Source: Pipra filicauda (taxonomy: Eukaryota > Chordata > Aves > Passeriformes > Pipridae). Taken from it: a stretch of 64,000 bases of DNA. Below, one piece after another: positions 1 to 12,020 of this stretch. A program made the position numbers and the translations under genes. Each line of letters starts with the position of its first letter. The first letter of the stretch is position 1. The stretch lies in assembly GCF_003945595.2 (NCBI RefSeq), contig NW_024104430.1:620001-684000 (forward strand). Reading direction: 5' to 3'. The notes under the pieces were generated by a model that saw only the letters and a list, made by a program, of their open reading frames with translations, was not told the DNA's origin and searched no databases.

Positions 1-2982
1 GTCATGTTTTGTTTTATTCCTTGTGACAATAACCCCTGCCTTGAGCTAGTGCTTCAACATATTACTGTAATGTGCTTTACAGTCTGGGGCCCTTCCGAAT
101 CTGAGAGCAGCGCAAAATGCTCTCATCTCTTTGCCAAGTGATGCTTCACAGGATGGACACTTCACACAAGCATCATAAGCATTTCAGTAGATTCTACCAA
201 GCTTTTGAGTGAAATTTATGCTTTTAATTGTAAATTATGAGTACCTCAATAATTTGAGACTTAGGCATTTTTCCTTCTCCGTCAGCCACAATTATGATTT
301 CTGCAGAGCAAAAGCAATGCAATGAAAGGCAAGTAGAAATGTGAGGCAAGTATTATTCAGCCAAGAAACTTCACTCAGAACTCAGTTTTTTGGAACCCAG
401 AATCCTGAGGATACTACAAAAATCCATGTTTCCCGTCTTTTTTTCCCCTCAGTTGAAAAGGGAGCAATCTGAAGACTTAATTGTATATAATGACATGTTT
501 CTTTTGGAATGATTTTATTTTTCAGATAAATGGCAAGAGGCAAGATGTGGAGCAAGATGCAAACAGAAATATTTTATGTGCTCAAAGAAATATATTTATA
601 TCAATAATAATAAAAAGTGTACGTGCATATGCTATTACCACGGTTTATGAATAACTACTGCATTAATCCCAATCTCTAGACTCAGTCAGTCTTGGATTGG
701 ACACCTTACTACTGTAATGTGTCCAAATATTACATCACCTCATTCTGGAAGAAAGAAACAAGTACCAGTTATCAATTAGTTTTTCAACTTTGGAGATAAG
801 CTACATAGGTAGATTTTAAACTTCTCTGGATAGCAAACAACATACTGGATAAAAATAGTGAGGAAAAATTAACCTTTTACTCAACTGTAATTGATCATAG
901 TAGTAGTTAAAATAATACTTATCTAAGTGGAATTTTGCATTATGAATAGCTATTTCCTGTAAAACATCATCATTTCTTTCTACTGTTGAAATATCACATA
1001 TTCTATGCATCTGCTCTTTCTTAAAAAACTTGGGGTTTTTGCAGATCCGATTGTGTGTCTTCCTAACAGATGTATTGGATGTCACCTTCTTTGTGTCACA
1101 GGGGAAAACAATGAGGTAGAAAAGTGTATACATAGAGTAGATTTATAGCCAAAATATATTTTGGGATGTATCAAGCAAAAGGAAGCATATATTCAGAGGA
1201 GCAAAAAGTATAAAAAGAAGCAAAAATGCATTTAGGGAAGAGAAAAATGTCCTTAAGAGAATAAAGCAGAGAGCAACTTGGGAGAAAGAAAAAAAAAGAA
1301 GTGACATTACAGGTTTGAGGAACTGAAAGGCTTAAAATTACCCTTATGCCAATCCATCACTGGTGCAGGATTTGACAATAATTTGTTTGGGAACTGCTGA
1401 GTTAGATTGAACCCAGCAAAGACTCCCTGACCCAGACCAATATGATGTGGTAAGAACACCAGCAGAGGCAGAAAATGGGCTGACTGGGAATCAGACTCTG
1501 TCTACCTACTCTTCAAATGTACATAATTTTTCTTTTTTTCATTTACATATGCTTTATCCCTAATTTTAATGCACTTCTTGATTTTTGGAAACCTTCATTA
1601 TACTCTAAGGATATGGTGATATTACATTTTATGGTCTTATAGCTATCATTCAGGCCACTTGGAAGAACTGTTCATTAAGTATCATGGAGATAACTTCTGG
1701 AGATCTAAGTGGCAAGCTGTCATGTTGCAGTGAAAGTAGTTAAAAAAAGAACATTAAGTAGGTCAGCCCCAGAAAATGAGTTATATTACACTGCTTGTTA
1801 CAAATAGAAAAAACTCCAGCCTTTAATTGAATATGGAGCAATAGGAATTAACTCCATGAGGAACATGACAAATTATGAATGGCTTTTTTGCACTATGATT
1901 CAAATACACCTGCACTAAATATACTTCTGATAAGATTTTCTGGTTTTCTTGTTTGTTTCTGTCAGGATATCATGGTATTTTATCCTTTATAAGAGCAGGA
2001 TATAGCTAAGTAGGATTTTTAGTTAGGAACACTAACTAAAGTTAGGTTTGTCTACACAATACAGATATTTTTTGAACAGTGGTGTGAATTGTTAGCCTTG
2101 CTAAACAGCCTGATTTTTTAAACAAAAATCACTCCCCAAATTACAAGTTTCTGTTTAAAAATCAATTTAAAAAATCAAATTGGATGCATCCTTCATCTAA
2201 ATTAATTTAGTAATTCCAGTGTTATGTTCTCTGAACAACAATTCCCCGGCAATTCCAGTACAGAAATACATTATGTAATACAAGTTGTAGTCTAAAATAG
2301 AAGCAGTCTGGAATAAGTCATTGGTCAAATTAAAAAACAAAAAAGGGACCAATCTTTAATTTTATACTTTTAGGATATTAACTCCAATTCTATTTAAAAT
2401 TCACCTAGTGGGATTCCTTTGCCTATCACTGGATATTTATGCTGCAGTTAATTGTCTAAACTGTCTTTACAATGAGAGAGAAATACATTTTTATATTACA
2501 TTTCTACTACAGGATAAGAAAACTTTCCTAGAAATGCCCTTTTCTGGCTGATGACTAAGAAAAGAATCCAGGCAGTTCTTCCAGGTAATAACTGTCTACT
2601 TTATGGATATTTAAAAACTGGTGAAATGAATTGTACCACTGTTCTGACTTGTACCCTGTGATCAACCCCTTATTGTGATCAATCCCTCTGTTGTAATCAA
2701 ATTCCTATTTATACTGAAAACTTTTCAGTTTGTTCATCATGTTTCTCCAGTACCTTGCACAGTGAGACTATAACTACACAAGTGAATTAGACATACTTAT
2801 CAGATTAGTGTTTCACATAGGCATGAGAATGTGCTCAGCTTTGTGCCAGAAAAATAAATTCATTATGCTGTGGGGGGAAAACGCTTAATGCAAACCCTTA
2901 ATAGTCTATATGAGAAGCTAATGTTCTTTTGATTTAAATGAATGTAAAATAGTGTTGCACATGTGTTGTTGCACAATTTTAC
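1..2982 (-). other. STS intron (continues off the left edge)
   Basis: AT-rich non-coding sequence downstream of the 3105-2983 exon in STS sense. I looked for the Lys-Trp-His-Leu-Gly exon and the His-His-Gly-Phe region that follow in sulfatases and did not see them. A small degenerate tandem repeat of about 18 bp (TGTGATCAA-type units) lies at about 2656-2708. No recognisable transposable element was seen. Confidence 0.7.
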
Positions 2983-3105
2983 CTATTAGAGCGGTTGCAT
3001 AACCTTTCTGTTTCAGGAGTTTGGAAAAAGTTATTTCTTCAGAAGGAAGTCCTCCGGAAGAGGCAGAAAATAAGAAGACACCAACTCGTGAGAAGGCAGC
3101 CATTC
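2983..3105 (-). CDS. STS: STS exon: GMAAF...ALIG segment
   Basis: This 123-bp exon has acceptor TTTAG|GA and donor TAG|GTAAAA. Two bases complete the split Gly codon, followed by 40 codons ([18 protein letters not shown], then [19 protein letters not shown] and ALI) and one base of the next Gly codon. The equivalent human stretch is very similar and continues into Lys-Trp-His, which must be in the next exon. I could not find that exon between here and position 1. Confidence 0.95.
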
Positions 3106-6100
3106 CTAAATACAATGAAAATTAATGAGACCTGGATAATAGGGAGAAACTACTTTCTGCATGCACTTTTTTGCTTCAGGTGGTATCACTTAAATGACAC
3201 ATTACAACCAGACATTAAATGTTGCAAGTGGCTGATACAATCATCCATTTAGCTGAGTGAGGTCTTCTCTGTATTGACATCAGAAATTGAGAAGTTTAGA
3301 AAAAAAAGTCTCTGCTTATAACCATGGGGCCAGACATGACATAAACAGCTGCATGTCCTTCTGTAGATGTTCTAAGGTTTTTTCAGCAAACCTGAAAAAA
3401 GTTGAGCTTGAATAATTTATTTTTCTTGTACCTGGGGTAGGAATGGAACTGAGGACTGAGATCATTCCCAAGTTCTACTCTCCAAATTTCCACTTTCTTC
3501 ATACATGGTTTTCTATAAGCTTTTAAGGTTATTTAAGAGAAGGTACATTGAAATAAGGCAGTCTTACTACTGGGTATGTAAATATCATGAGGTCAAAAGA
3601 GCAAGAGAGAATCTAATTCCGGAAATAGAGTAGCCAGGGCTCTCAGCATTGATGGGAGAGGACCAGCAGTCCAGTGGCACGAAGAAACATGATTCAATGC
3701 ATTCAGAGTGCACTAAAAGAGCATCAGGTATCGGCTAACAAGACAATATCTAAATAAGGCACAGTAATTTCTATATACTGAGAGTCTGAGGAACACAAAT
3801 GAGTTTATAAGCTACTCTCAGGATGAGGAACTTGAGAGCTCAGGTTCATGAAAATTAGATTACTGGGATTCCAGATGAGAGCTGGCTCTGAAAATAGACA
3901 GACAGAACAGAGAATATCTATGCAAATCTGTGCAGATGTATCTTCAGGAAGTCTAAATTATGCAACTGGATGATTGCAGTGCCCAAATTACGTGGTTGAT
4001 GTAGACAACCAGAATCTTCAGTCAGGTATCCCTTGTGGTTACATGAGAAAAAGACTTGTTAGACTGGTTTATCAAAGACAGCTCAACTTCATATGTTGAC
4101 TTCAGTTTTTTACCCCAGCTATTTTTGTTGATTAACAGTTTAGTTTTAGTCATATATATATATCATTTATTTATATTTAATTTTATGTATTAAAGCTCTT
4201 GTAATGGAAATCAGTGTAATTCCCTTAAGCTACAGAAATGAAAGTACAGACTTATGTTTGGGGTTTTTTTTCATCATCACCTTTCTCTGAGTTTGTGTCT
4301 CATCAAATACTGCATTTTGGAATCTTTTTCTCCAGCTCTATTAGCAGGAGTTTTAGATTTATAACATCTTCTTCCACATCATGATTCTACTGCCTTGTGT
4401 AATAATCATTTACTAGGTCTTCAGTGATATTTGGAAGCACTCCATATTTAGCCATTTTGTAATTTAAGTAAGAAAAAGTTCAATTTTTGCACCTACGTGG
4501 AAATGATCAGTGAAGAAAAAAATTAGAATTTTTCAGAATTAAGAACATTTTTCAGAAATAAGAACAAGAATTATAATGGAAAGTGACCTGTTGCTTTACC
4601 TACAGTAAATATTAATAGCAATATAGCTGTAACAGGTATATGAAATTTTCCTTTGCAGCTGAATGTAATGGAAAATTTAGCAAGTTATTTTAGCTGGCAC
4701 TTTTGCAAAAGCTTGTTACTTGATTTGAATGAGCATGAACATATCAAGTAGGCTCCAGAGTCTTGCTTTGCTTTCATTCCCAGAAGCAAGGACAGGATGT
4801 TTTATCACTAATGAACAAGTGATCTGATTAATGTATAATGATCCTTGCTAAAAATGATGTTAAGGGAATGTTAAAGTTGCATGGCTAAGCACTGAGAGGC
4901 TCAGTCCCAGCACACTAAAATAAACAGACTAGATCTTCACTTGCTCAAATGGGCTTTGGATCAGGTATTTGAAAAGTAAGAAAAATTAAATGCATGTATT
5001 CATAAGATACTTAACACTGTATATGGGTAGATACAGAACAAAAATATGTAAAAAGAAGGGAGATTTTTTGCTTTCCTCTTCCCAGTCTTAAGAGCAACTT
5101 GAACACCTTAATGAGCTGTCCTGCCCCCAACCTTCCCCCCGCCAAAACAACAAGAAAAACAAAAAAACCCCAAAAGGTAAACCCGACAACTTGTCTAAAC
5201 CAAAAGGTTTTGTAGAAATCAAAATGTCTGAGTGTAAGCATTTACATGGGGTTCTTCCGTTGTGTCTTTCTAGATGCATCTCTGTGATGTCCAGCACTTG
5301 GGCTGCCCACCAACATACTGGGAACAGCCTGAATGCAACTAAGGAGGAAGGCAAAGAGAGAATTGAATAGTGGTCATTGAATACTGGAGGAAGTTGATGG
5401 ATTTTGCGGACAGATGGACCGCTCCTTACATTAAATAACCACAGTCAAATCTTTTTCTCGGTATTTAAACAAAAAAATATTTTACTCACTAAAAAGACTT
5501 TATTTTTTGTGTCAACTCTTCTCAAATGCAAAAATTTGCCATATATATGAAATATTTCAAAAGTTGATGAGCTTGATCAGTAAGTGGAAAGACTGATCAT
5601 TTATCCTCACCTAACTTGGTAATGATAAAGATATCAAGAAAGGTCAGACAAAAAAAACCTGCATAGAGTTTACTGTAAATAAAATATGATATTTATATAT
5701 AAATAAAGTAATGGGGTTTTACCTGATCTTATAGGATATCTCCCTGTCAGGAAAGCTGCCCTGCTTGGAGTACAAAGTGGGGCTGCTGCTATATGCTGAG
5801 TAAGCGTCACTCCTTCCTCTGCTAGCCTGTCAATATTAGGGGTTCTGGAGAAACATAAGCAGGAAAAAAAAAAGAATACACAAAAATTATTATTTGGAAA
5901 CAGTTATGGTAAGATCAAGGCATCTTAGGCAAGAACTATTAAGGAAATCAAGTTCAGACTTACTGTATGTAAATTATCAAAACCATGATGGGGTTGCAGT
6001 TCTAAATACTATCATGTCAAATATTTTTACATTAGGTGTCAACACTGAACTGAGACACTGTGCCACTGTGCCAAAAATCTTTTTTCCCACTTTCATCTAC

Positions 6101-7693
6101 TCTTCATGGCCAATACTAAATTGTTACACCTAGACATATTGCATTGCAACCCTTTTTAATGGATTCCTTGACCCAGAACTGTAATTTTGCAACCTTTCTG
6201 CTTCAGCAATGGGGAAAAACAGAGACTGGAGAAAGGTTGTGCTTCCTTACTCCCTACTTGGTGTCACATCTGTCTCTCCCCAGTAAAAGGTTTTTGGGAT
6301 AGGGATAATGTTGTATGGTGCTATCAGTTAATAGAGGAGATTCAAAAAATTACAACTCTGTGTTACACTCTATATTAATGGTATCTACATGTCTGACATG
6401 ATTATGTCTGCAATTTTAGAGCCAGGGGCACAACCAAGTTCCCATATCTGCCTGGGAAACCTGTCTATGACCTGGCTCATCATGCAGATGAAAATTGGTT
6501 CCTGCAGGAAGAAATCCTGTGTCCTTGGTTCTACAGATAAAAATTACTAATGTAGACTGGCCAGGAGCTGCAGCATGCTCTAATAGCTCTCTGACCCAGG
6601 AGATTAATGACCATGACCTCAAGGCACACTAGTGCTCCTATCATCTAAGTCTGAATAGTCAGAAACATTAATTTTCCAACTGACTTATTTGCTATCAGTA
6701 ACATCACCTACTAATAACAACCAGTATGATGAAATTTCTTCATATTCCAAAGATCTAATTCTGAATTCTCACAACAGAGAACATAGATCTTGGAGTCATT
6801 CTGTTCCGTGTGATGGGAGTAATTCAAGCATCAGTATTGTACATAATTGTTTCCTGTTTAAAACTAGAATCTGTAACTTTATTTTCTTTTTTCAGTTATG
6901 AAGAGGTTTTACTTCTAACTAACATCAGCAGGAACAAGAGCATTTAACATTTGACAGGACAGTGCTTTTAGTCTGAATGTTTTATTTAACTTTGTCAAAG
7001 CCTTTGCACCACAAACAAAATGACTAGGTACTACTTTCTCTGTTTAGAAAATCAGCACACCTAAGCTGGTAATAAGGAACATTCCAGGGAACATTGCTGC
7101 ATTATTCAGGCATATTAACATTTGTTTTAATGAATATATCGATTACTGTATGAAGATAAATTAATGAAAAACATTTATAATTGGTTAACAACAAGCTTGT
7201 CTCAAATCATGAGTGCTTCAAAATATGCTTAATTCATCGTACCTGTGTCATGTATATTTTAAAAGGAAACTGGTGACTATACTTTGCTTCCCTAGAGCTA
7301 CCCTTATTTGGTTGCTTGCTCAATTCTCTGTCTATAATGCAACTTTTCAGCAGGATAAACACATCAGATAAGTCTTTTGTCAAGAAAAGAAAACAAAGAT
7401 TGAAGATGTTATTCTCTGGAAAAAATATTAACTTTGATTACTTATAAAAAGCCTAATCAAATCTCTAAATGTTCTGGCATTTTTAACTTTAAAAATCCAT
7501 AGAAAAACTAAATACAAACCTGTGACTCCCCTAAATTATCAACATACCTTAAGGTTTTGTTCCCATAACATCCCAGGTCTCCAATACCAAGATCATCAGC
7601 CATCAGCAAAATGATATTGGGATTTGAAGCACTGTGTGTTTTGATACTGTTTATGGCACACTGACAAATTATTAGAAGTAAAAGGGGTCCCAT
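2983..7693 (-). CDS. STS: Steryl-sulfatase (arylsulfatase C), 5' part; three coding exons, partial
   Basis: Three minus-strand exons join in frame: 7700-7548 (coding from 7693), 5844-5723 and 3105-2983, giving 391 coding bases. Family knowledge: STS is an ER-membrane sulfatase that hydrolyses 3-beta-hydroxysteroid sulfates such as DHEA-sulfate and estrone sulfate. The visible part has a hydrophobic signal peptide (residues ~1-22), [13 protein letters not shown] with the metal-binding Asp pair (D33, D34), and APLCTPSR, whose Cys (C73) is the residue converted to formylglycine. It ends at ALIG, just before the Lys-Trp-His block of the next exon. The stretch [13 protein letters not shown] matches STS and not the related ARSD/ARSE/ARSH proteins, and the neighbour PUDP agrees. 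Human STS is ~583 residues, so about three quarters of the protein lies off the left edge. All junctions are GT-AG and I see no stop or frameshift. The start is the Met at 7693 unless a short upstream coding exon exists, as human (MPLRKM) suggests. Confidence 0.95.
3106..5722 (-). other. STS intron, 2.6 kb
   Basis: Intron between two recognised STS exons, with canonical GT-AG ends. The content is AT-rich unique sequence. An odd A/C-rich low-complexity stretch lies at about 5125-5175. No other genes were recognised. Confidence 0.85.
5723..5844 (-). CDS. STS: STS exon with catalytic formylglycine motif CTPSR
   Basis: This 122-bp exon is flanked by TTTCTCCAG on the acceptor side and G|GTAAAA on the donor side. 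The first base completes the split Arg codon of the previous exon. It encodes [17 protein letters not shown], then [19 protein letters not shown] and IRS, ending in phase 1. CTPSR is the sulfatase active-site signature, and the Cys is oxidised by the formylglycine-generating enzyme. The exon appears fully intact. Confidence 0.96.
5845..7547 (-). other. STS intron, 1.7 kb
   Basis: Intron between the signal-peptide exon and the CTPSR exon, bounded by AG|GTATG and CTCCAG|A on the minus strand. The content is AT-rich and shows no recognisable repeat or gene. Confidence 0.85.
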
Positions 7694-7700
7694 CTTCTTC
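7548..7700 (-). CDS. STS: STS exon: signal peptide and first metal-binding motif
   Basis: On the minus strand the acceptor is a pyrimidine tract ending ACACCAG, and the donor is AG|GTATG at 7547. Seven bases precede the ATG at 7693, which has A at -3 and G at +4, a strong initiation context. These seven bases read as the end of a codon plus Lys-Lys. That resembles the Arg-Lys-Met of human STS, so a short upstream coding exon could be spliced on. The exon encodes 48 codons plus AG: the signal peptide, then [16 protein letters not shown] and GCYGNKTL. The exon ends in phase 2. Confidence 0.95.
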
Positions 7701-10700
7701 CTGGTGTGTAAGAAGAGGTGGAAAATATAATAAATAGACACCTTTTAAAAAAAATTTACTTTTAATCTAATTTTGTCCTATTATTGACCTTTGTATAGCA
7801 AAAGACAAAAAGAAAGATTGAGTATTTTTATTTGGCTTTTTTTTTCTCAGGATTTTCTTTAACATTTTCTATTTCATAGTTCTTAAAATAAAAATGCATC
7901 TTTTAGTATATAGCTAATTTTTCCTTCTACCTCTTTACAGAGGTGAAGCCTTTAAATAAAGACAAAGAACTAGCTACAACCTCAGTGACAATCTTGCATA
8001 CACAGATGCACTGCACAGCAATAAATCATAAACAGCAAGCAAAACTTGGGTTTTTTTGTCATTTTCGTGGAGGGGGTTTCTAGGTCCAAATGTGATTTGA
8101 GGAACAGAGAACCTGAAATCATTTAGGACCAAAATTTCCAAGGCTCATTGCAGGAAAAAAGTTAATCAATTCTGCTACTGAAGTAAATGACTGAATTTCT
8201 ATTCAACAGTAAGAATGTTTAAGAAAAAGCTTTTCACAAACATTTTAAGTATTAGGGCCTATAGCAAAATCATGTGAAAATATTTGATATCAGATCACAA
8301 TGTTCTATAAACAATAGTCATGCTATATCCAACCTAAAACGGGAAGAAGAATGTATTGTACACAATACAACATACCATTATACACTTTTATGATAAAAGC
8401 AGAGTATTTGCAGATGTGCATGCTATGAATGCTACTTTACCTCAAGAGGGACTTGTCATATCTCTGTTTTAAACTGCATTGATTATGTCCTGTCTGAAAC
8501 TGAGTGCCTGTAGGCTGTAATGGACCATGCCAGATATACACATCAAAAAGAACAAACTCTGTTTCTGTCTCTCTTTTGTGTCTGCTAATACTCCCATCTT
8601 TTCTGGATGTAGGCAGCCTTTTTCAAATGCAGATGAGGCATGAGTCACACCTGTACTCTGGATTATGCTGGGACAAGAAATAAAGTGGAAGAAACTAGGA
8701 ATGAGGTAGAAATTTGAAAGTGAAAGAGTAGAAAAAGGAACTAGAAACAAGAATTTCCAGAGAGAATGGGGACAGCAGGTCAAGAAAAAAATCTTGAAAA
8801 TCAATGAGTTATGGTAGATAAAAGTAACTGGAGAGAAGATAAAGAAGCCAGAAGTGAAAGAGCTAGTACAAAAAGACTAGACATCAAGGGAGACAGATTC
8901 ATAAATCAGTGAGGTGGGTAAAAGTATTTGTAGAGAAGACAAAGTAGCCTGAACTAGAAGAGCTTACACTGACTTGAATAGCAAGAATAGAAGTTGAGAC
9001 CCAGCTGAAATGAGAATTGCAGCCTGAAATAAGGAGAAATGGGAGAAGAATAAAGAAACTGAAATGAATAGTATCACAGTGAATAGAAAAACAAAACTGA
9101 GGAAAAGAGGTGAGAGAACTGGGAGCATTTGGGATGAAAGATCTGAGGAGTTATGATTAAGGTCAATGAAGAAAACTTAGTGGAAAGACCTTGGGAAGAT
9201 AAGACTTGGGACTAACATAAGTGAGAAGAGATCAAAATAGTGGGGATCAACCAACACAGACTGGGACTTCTGATTCCCACCTTCATTATTGGCATTCTGT
9301 CAGAAAGTATAGGTGTGAAGAGGATTTTAACTCTTTTAGTAGTTCTTCACATACAGATAAAACAGTAGTAAGTGTATTAGCTATTTTATTTTACTGCTTA
9401 AGGTATACTTTATAACTCATTCACCTCACTTTGGTGAGAACAGTTCTGGTTTAGACTTCAGCTGGCAACATCTTGTCACTGCAGCAACAGATCATTACCT
9501 GCTTTACCCCATGGGAAGCAATCTACTTCATTTCAGACATGGAAATACATACACAAACTTTGCTGCTAAAACACTGAATGCATTTTTGTTGGGCGGGATG
9601 CATCTAACTACCCCTTCATCAAATAACCATACTAATGAAGCTGTGTAATGCCTGCCATGTCACAGACTTTTAATCTGCACTGTAGATGCACCTTTCTTTC
9701 CTGTAAGGATAAACAAGAGTGATTTGCTTCCCAACCAAAAATAATGTTATTAAAAGTTGTCTCTGATACTCCTGCACTCTGAAGATGCTGTAAACTCTCA
9801 CACGCTGAGCTATTTGCCTTCAACTGATATCATGTCCCTGAAGTGAAATCAAGAAGGAAACAGGAAAAAGAAAATAATCCTAACAACTATGATTTCTCTG
9901 GTGTACTCTCTCTGCAGCAGATATTCATGTGTCTTGAAAGGATGTGCAGGGAAAGCAAGAAAAATCAGATGGATGAAATTGAGTGGAACAGACAACAGCA
10001 AAGAAACTCAAAGGAGCAAAAAGGGAACGACATGAGAAGAATGAAGCTCTGAGAATGCTGAGGGCCATCTGTGCCACACCAGGGTTTGTACTGGTGAAGA
10101 GACAGGCATGTGCAGACCTAACATGAAAATGATGACACCAAATCAGATGAAGCTTCCACTTAACCTCATATTTCCCCTCTGTCCACAGACAATTCAAATG
10201 CTTAAGGAAAGAATGAAAAAAACTTGGCAAATTAATTATTTTACTAGCACACCCTTCTAGCTTTTGGCAGTTACCATTAAAGGTATTTTTGACAGGACAG
10301 CATTGTGCTGTATACCTCTCCATGGATCTTTTAATCTTCATGAATTTGCTACAGTCTATTTTGAATCAATTAACTTTTGTTTTGGTTTGGTTTTTTGCAT
10401 TGAACGAATTTGATTTTTTTTTTTACTTCCACGACTTTAGATGTTCCTGTAGGAGGCATCAGCTTTGAAGGCTTGTGTTTTATATTCAAGTGGCAACATT
10501 TTTCCTTTTTTTTTTTTTTTTGCATGCAGGACACATAAGTGCGATTTTTAACCTTTGCTTCACTTTCCCTGCGATATAATAGAACTAAAAGTAGCATCTT
10601 TCTTTTCAAGTTGGCTGCAAAGTTGAATTGGTTTAAGAGGTGCTTAATCTCCTACAACAAGAGCCATATAAAAATTTGTATTTCACACACCCTATTTCAA

Positions 10701-11006
10701 CCTACAATACTTTAAGCACTGTATATGAACTTATAGACATGACTACATACATACACATGTGTCAATATGCACATATATACATGTACATGGGGAGAACACA
10801 CACATCTTACTTTTTCTACATATCTTCAAATTACGTTTTTGTGATTCTAACACATATTTTCTATTTGTATTAAAAACCAAAGTATAAATGTGTAAGAGCA
10901 AATGGATGAAAATAAAAACACCGATATAATCCACTATTTCTTGATATTTGTTTGCTTGGGACTTTTTTCCACATCAAGATAACTGACTCAAGACACGGTT
11001 ATCATA
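7701..11006. other. Upstream of STS coding exons; mostly unique sequence with a purine-rich repeat tract
   Basis: This should hold STS 5' intron or promoter sequence, because STS genes commonly have non-coding first exons far upstream. I could not identify such an exon here with confidence. It contains the purine-rich repeat tract at about 8670-9230 and a T-homopolymer at 10506-10521. Open frames of up to ~138 codons on the minus strand (9925-10341) have no recognisable domain. Confidence 0.5.
8670..9230. repeat. Purine-rich, highly diverged ~100-bp tandem repeat
   Basis: The plus strand is strongly A/G-rich. Two units align at exactly 100-bp spacing: GGTAGATAAAAGTAACTGG near 8813 and GGTGGGTAAAAGTATTTGT near 8913. 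Both are followed by AGAGAAGA and an AAAG(A/T)AGCC(A/T)GAA motif. A weaker third copy is near 9041 (GAGAAGAATAAAGAAACTGAA), and related phrases occur near 8680 and 9185. The divergence suggests an old local minisatellite rather than a recent expansion. Confidence 0.55.
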
Positions 11007-12020
11007 TAATCACAGAACACCCTGAGTTGGAAGGGTCCCACTAGGATCCAACTCATGGCCCTGCACAGGACAGTCCCAAGAATCACACCAGGTACCTGAG
11101 AGTATTGTCCAAACACTTCTTGAACTCTGGCAGGCTTGGTGCTGTGACCACTTCCCTGAGGAACCTGTTCCAGTGCCCAGTCACCCTCTGGGTGAAGAAC
11201 CTTTTCCTAATATCCAACCTACACCTTGGGTCCTGTCACTGGTCACCACAGAGAAGAGATCAGTTCCTGCCCCTCCTCTTCCCCTCACAGGGAAGTTGTA
11301 GAAGTTGTAGACTGCGACAAGGTCTCCCCTCAGTCTCCTCTTCTCTAGGCTGAACAGACCAAATGACCTCAGCTGCTCCTCACACGGCTTCCCCTCAAGG
11401 CCCTTCACCATCTTCATTGCCCTCCTCTGGACACTCTCTAATGGCTTAATGTCTTTCTTATATTGCACTGCCCAAAACTGCACACAATATTCAGGTGAGT
11501 GCAGAGCAGAGCGGGACAATCCCCTCCCTAGACTGGTTGGCAATGCTTTGCCTGATGCCCCCCAGGACATGGTTGGCCCTCCTGGCTGTCAGGGTACTGC
11601 TGACTCATATTCAATTTGCCATCAACCAGGACCCCCAGATCGCTTTCTACAGCACTGTTCTCCAGCCTCTTGTTTCCCAGTCTATACACACAACCAGGGT
11701 TACCCCATCCCAGGTACAGAATCTGGCACTTGCCCTTGTTAAATTTCATACGACTAGTAATTGTCCATCTCTCTAATTTTTTTAAGTGTCTCTGCAGGGC
11801 CTCTCTGCCCTTGAAGGAGTCAACAGCTCCAGACAATTTAGCATCGTTAGCAAACTTACTTGGTGTACTTTCCAGTCCCGCATTGTTCATGAAGATGTTG
11901 AAGAGTACAGGGCCTAAGATGGAAGCCTGTGGAACCGCAGGTGACTGACAGGTCACCAGTCTGATGTTACCCCATTTACTATAACGCTTTGCACCTGATC
12001 CATCAGTCAATTGCTCACCT
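11007..12020 (-). mobile_element. Degenerate CR1 LINE, 3' end with reverse-transcriptase C-terminal region
   Basis: On the minus strand, translated blocks match the CR1 ORF2 C-terminus. The run SILGPVLFNIF is followed by SKFANDAKL (the catalytic FADD box altered to FAND), then MKFNKGKCQILYLG, DLGVLVDGKLNMSQQ, EYCVQFW..QYKKD, and [14 protein letters not shown]. The blocks sit in at least two frames, so the copy carries frameshifts and is dead. The CR1 3' end, recognisable as the reverse complement TCACAGAAC..GAGTTGGAAGGG, is at the left end. The 5' (right) end is truncated, as usual for CR1, and that boundary is uncertain by some tens of bases. Confidence 0.93.

Noticed and set aside
7508..7741. 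Longer 77-codon frame around the first STS exon, starting at 7741
   Set aside because: The N-terminal part is the pyrimidine tract before the acceptor at 7702-7701, and the C-terminal part reads past the GTATG donor.
8469..8804. Minus-strand open frame of 111 codons
   Set aside because: Phe/Leu/Ser-rich because the other strand is purine-rich. It overlaps the tandem repeat tract and has no motif.
9925..10341. Minus-strand open frame of 138 codons
   Set aside because: No recognisable domain, no sign of splicing, and a composition like the neighbouring non-coding DNA.
11449..11948. Plus-strand open frames of 93-110 codons
   Set aside because: They are antisense shadows of the minus-strand CR1 reverse-transcriptase region.
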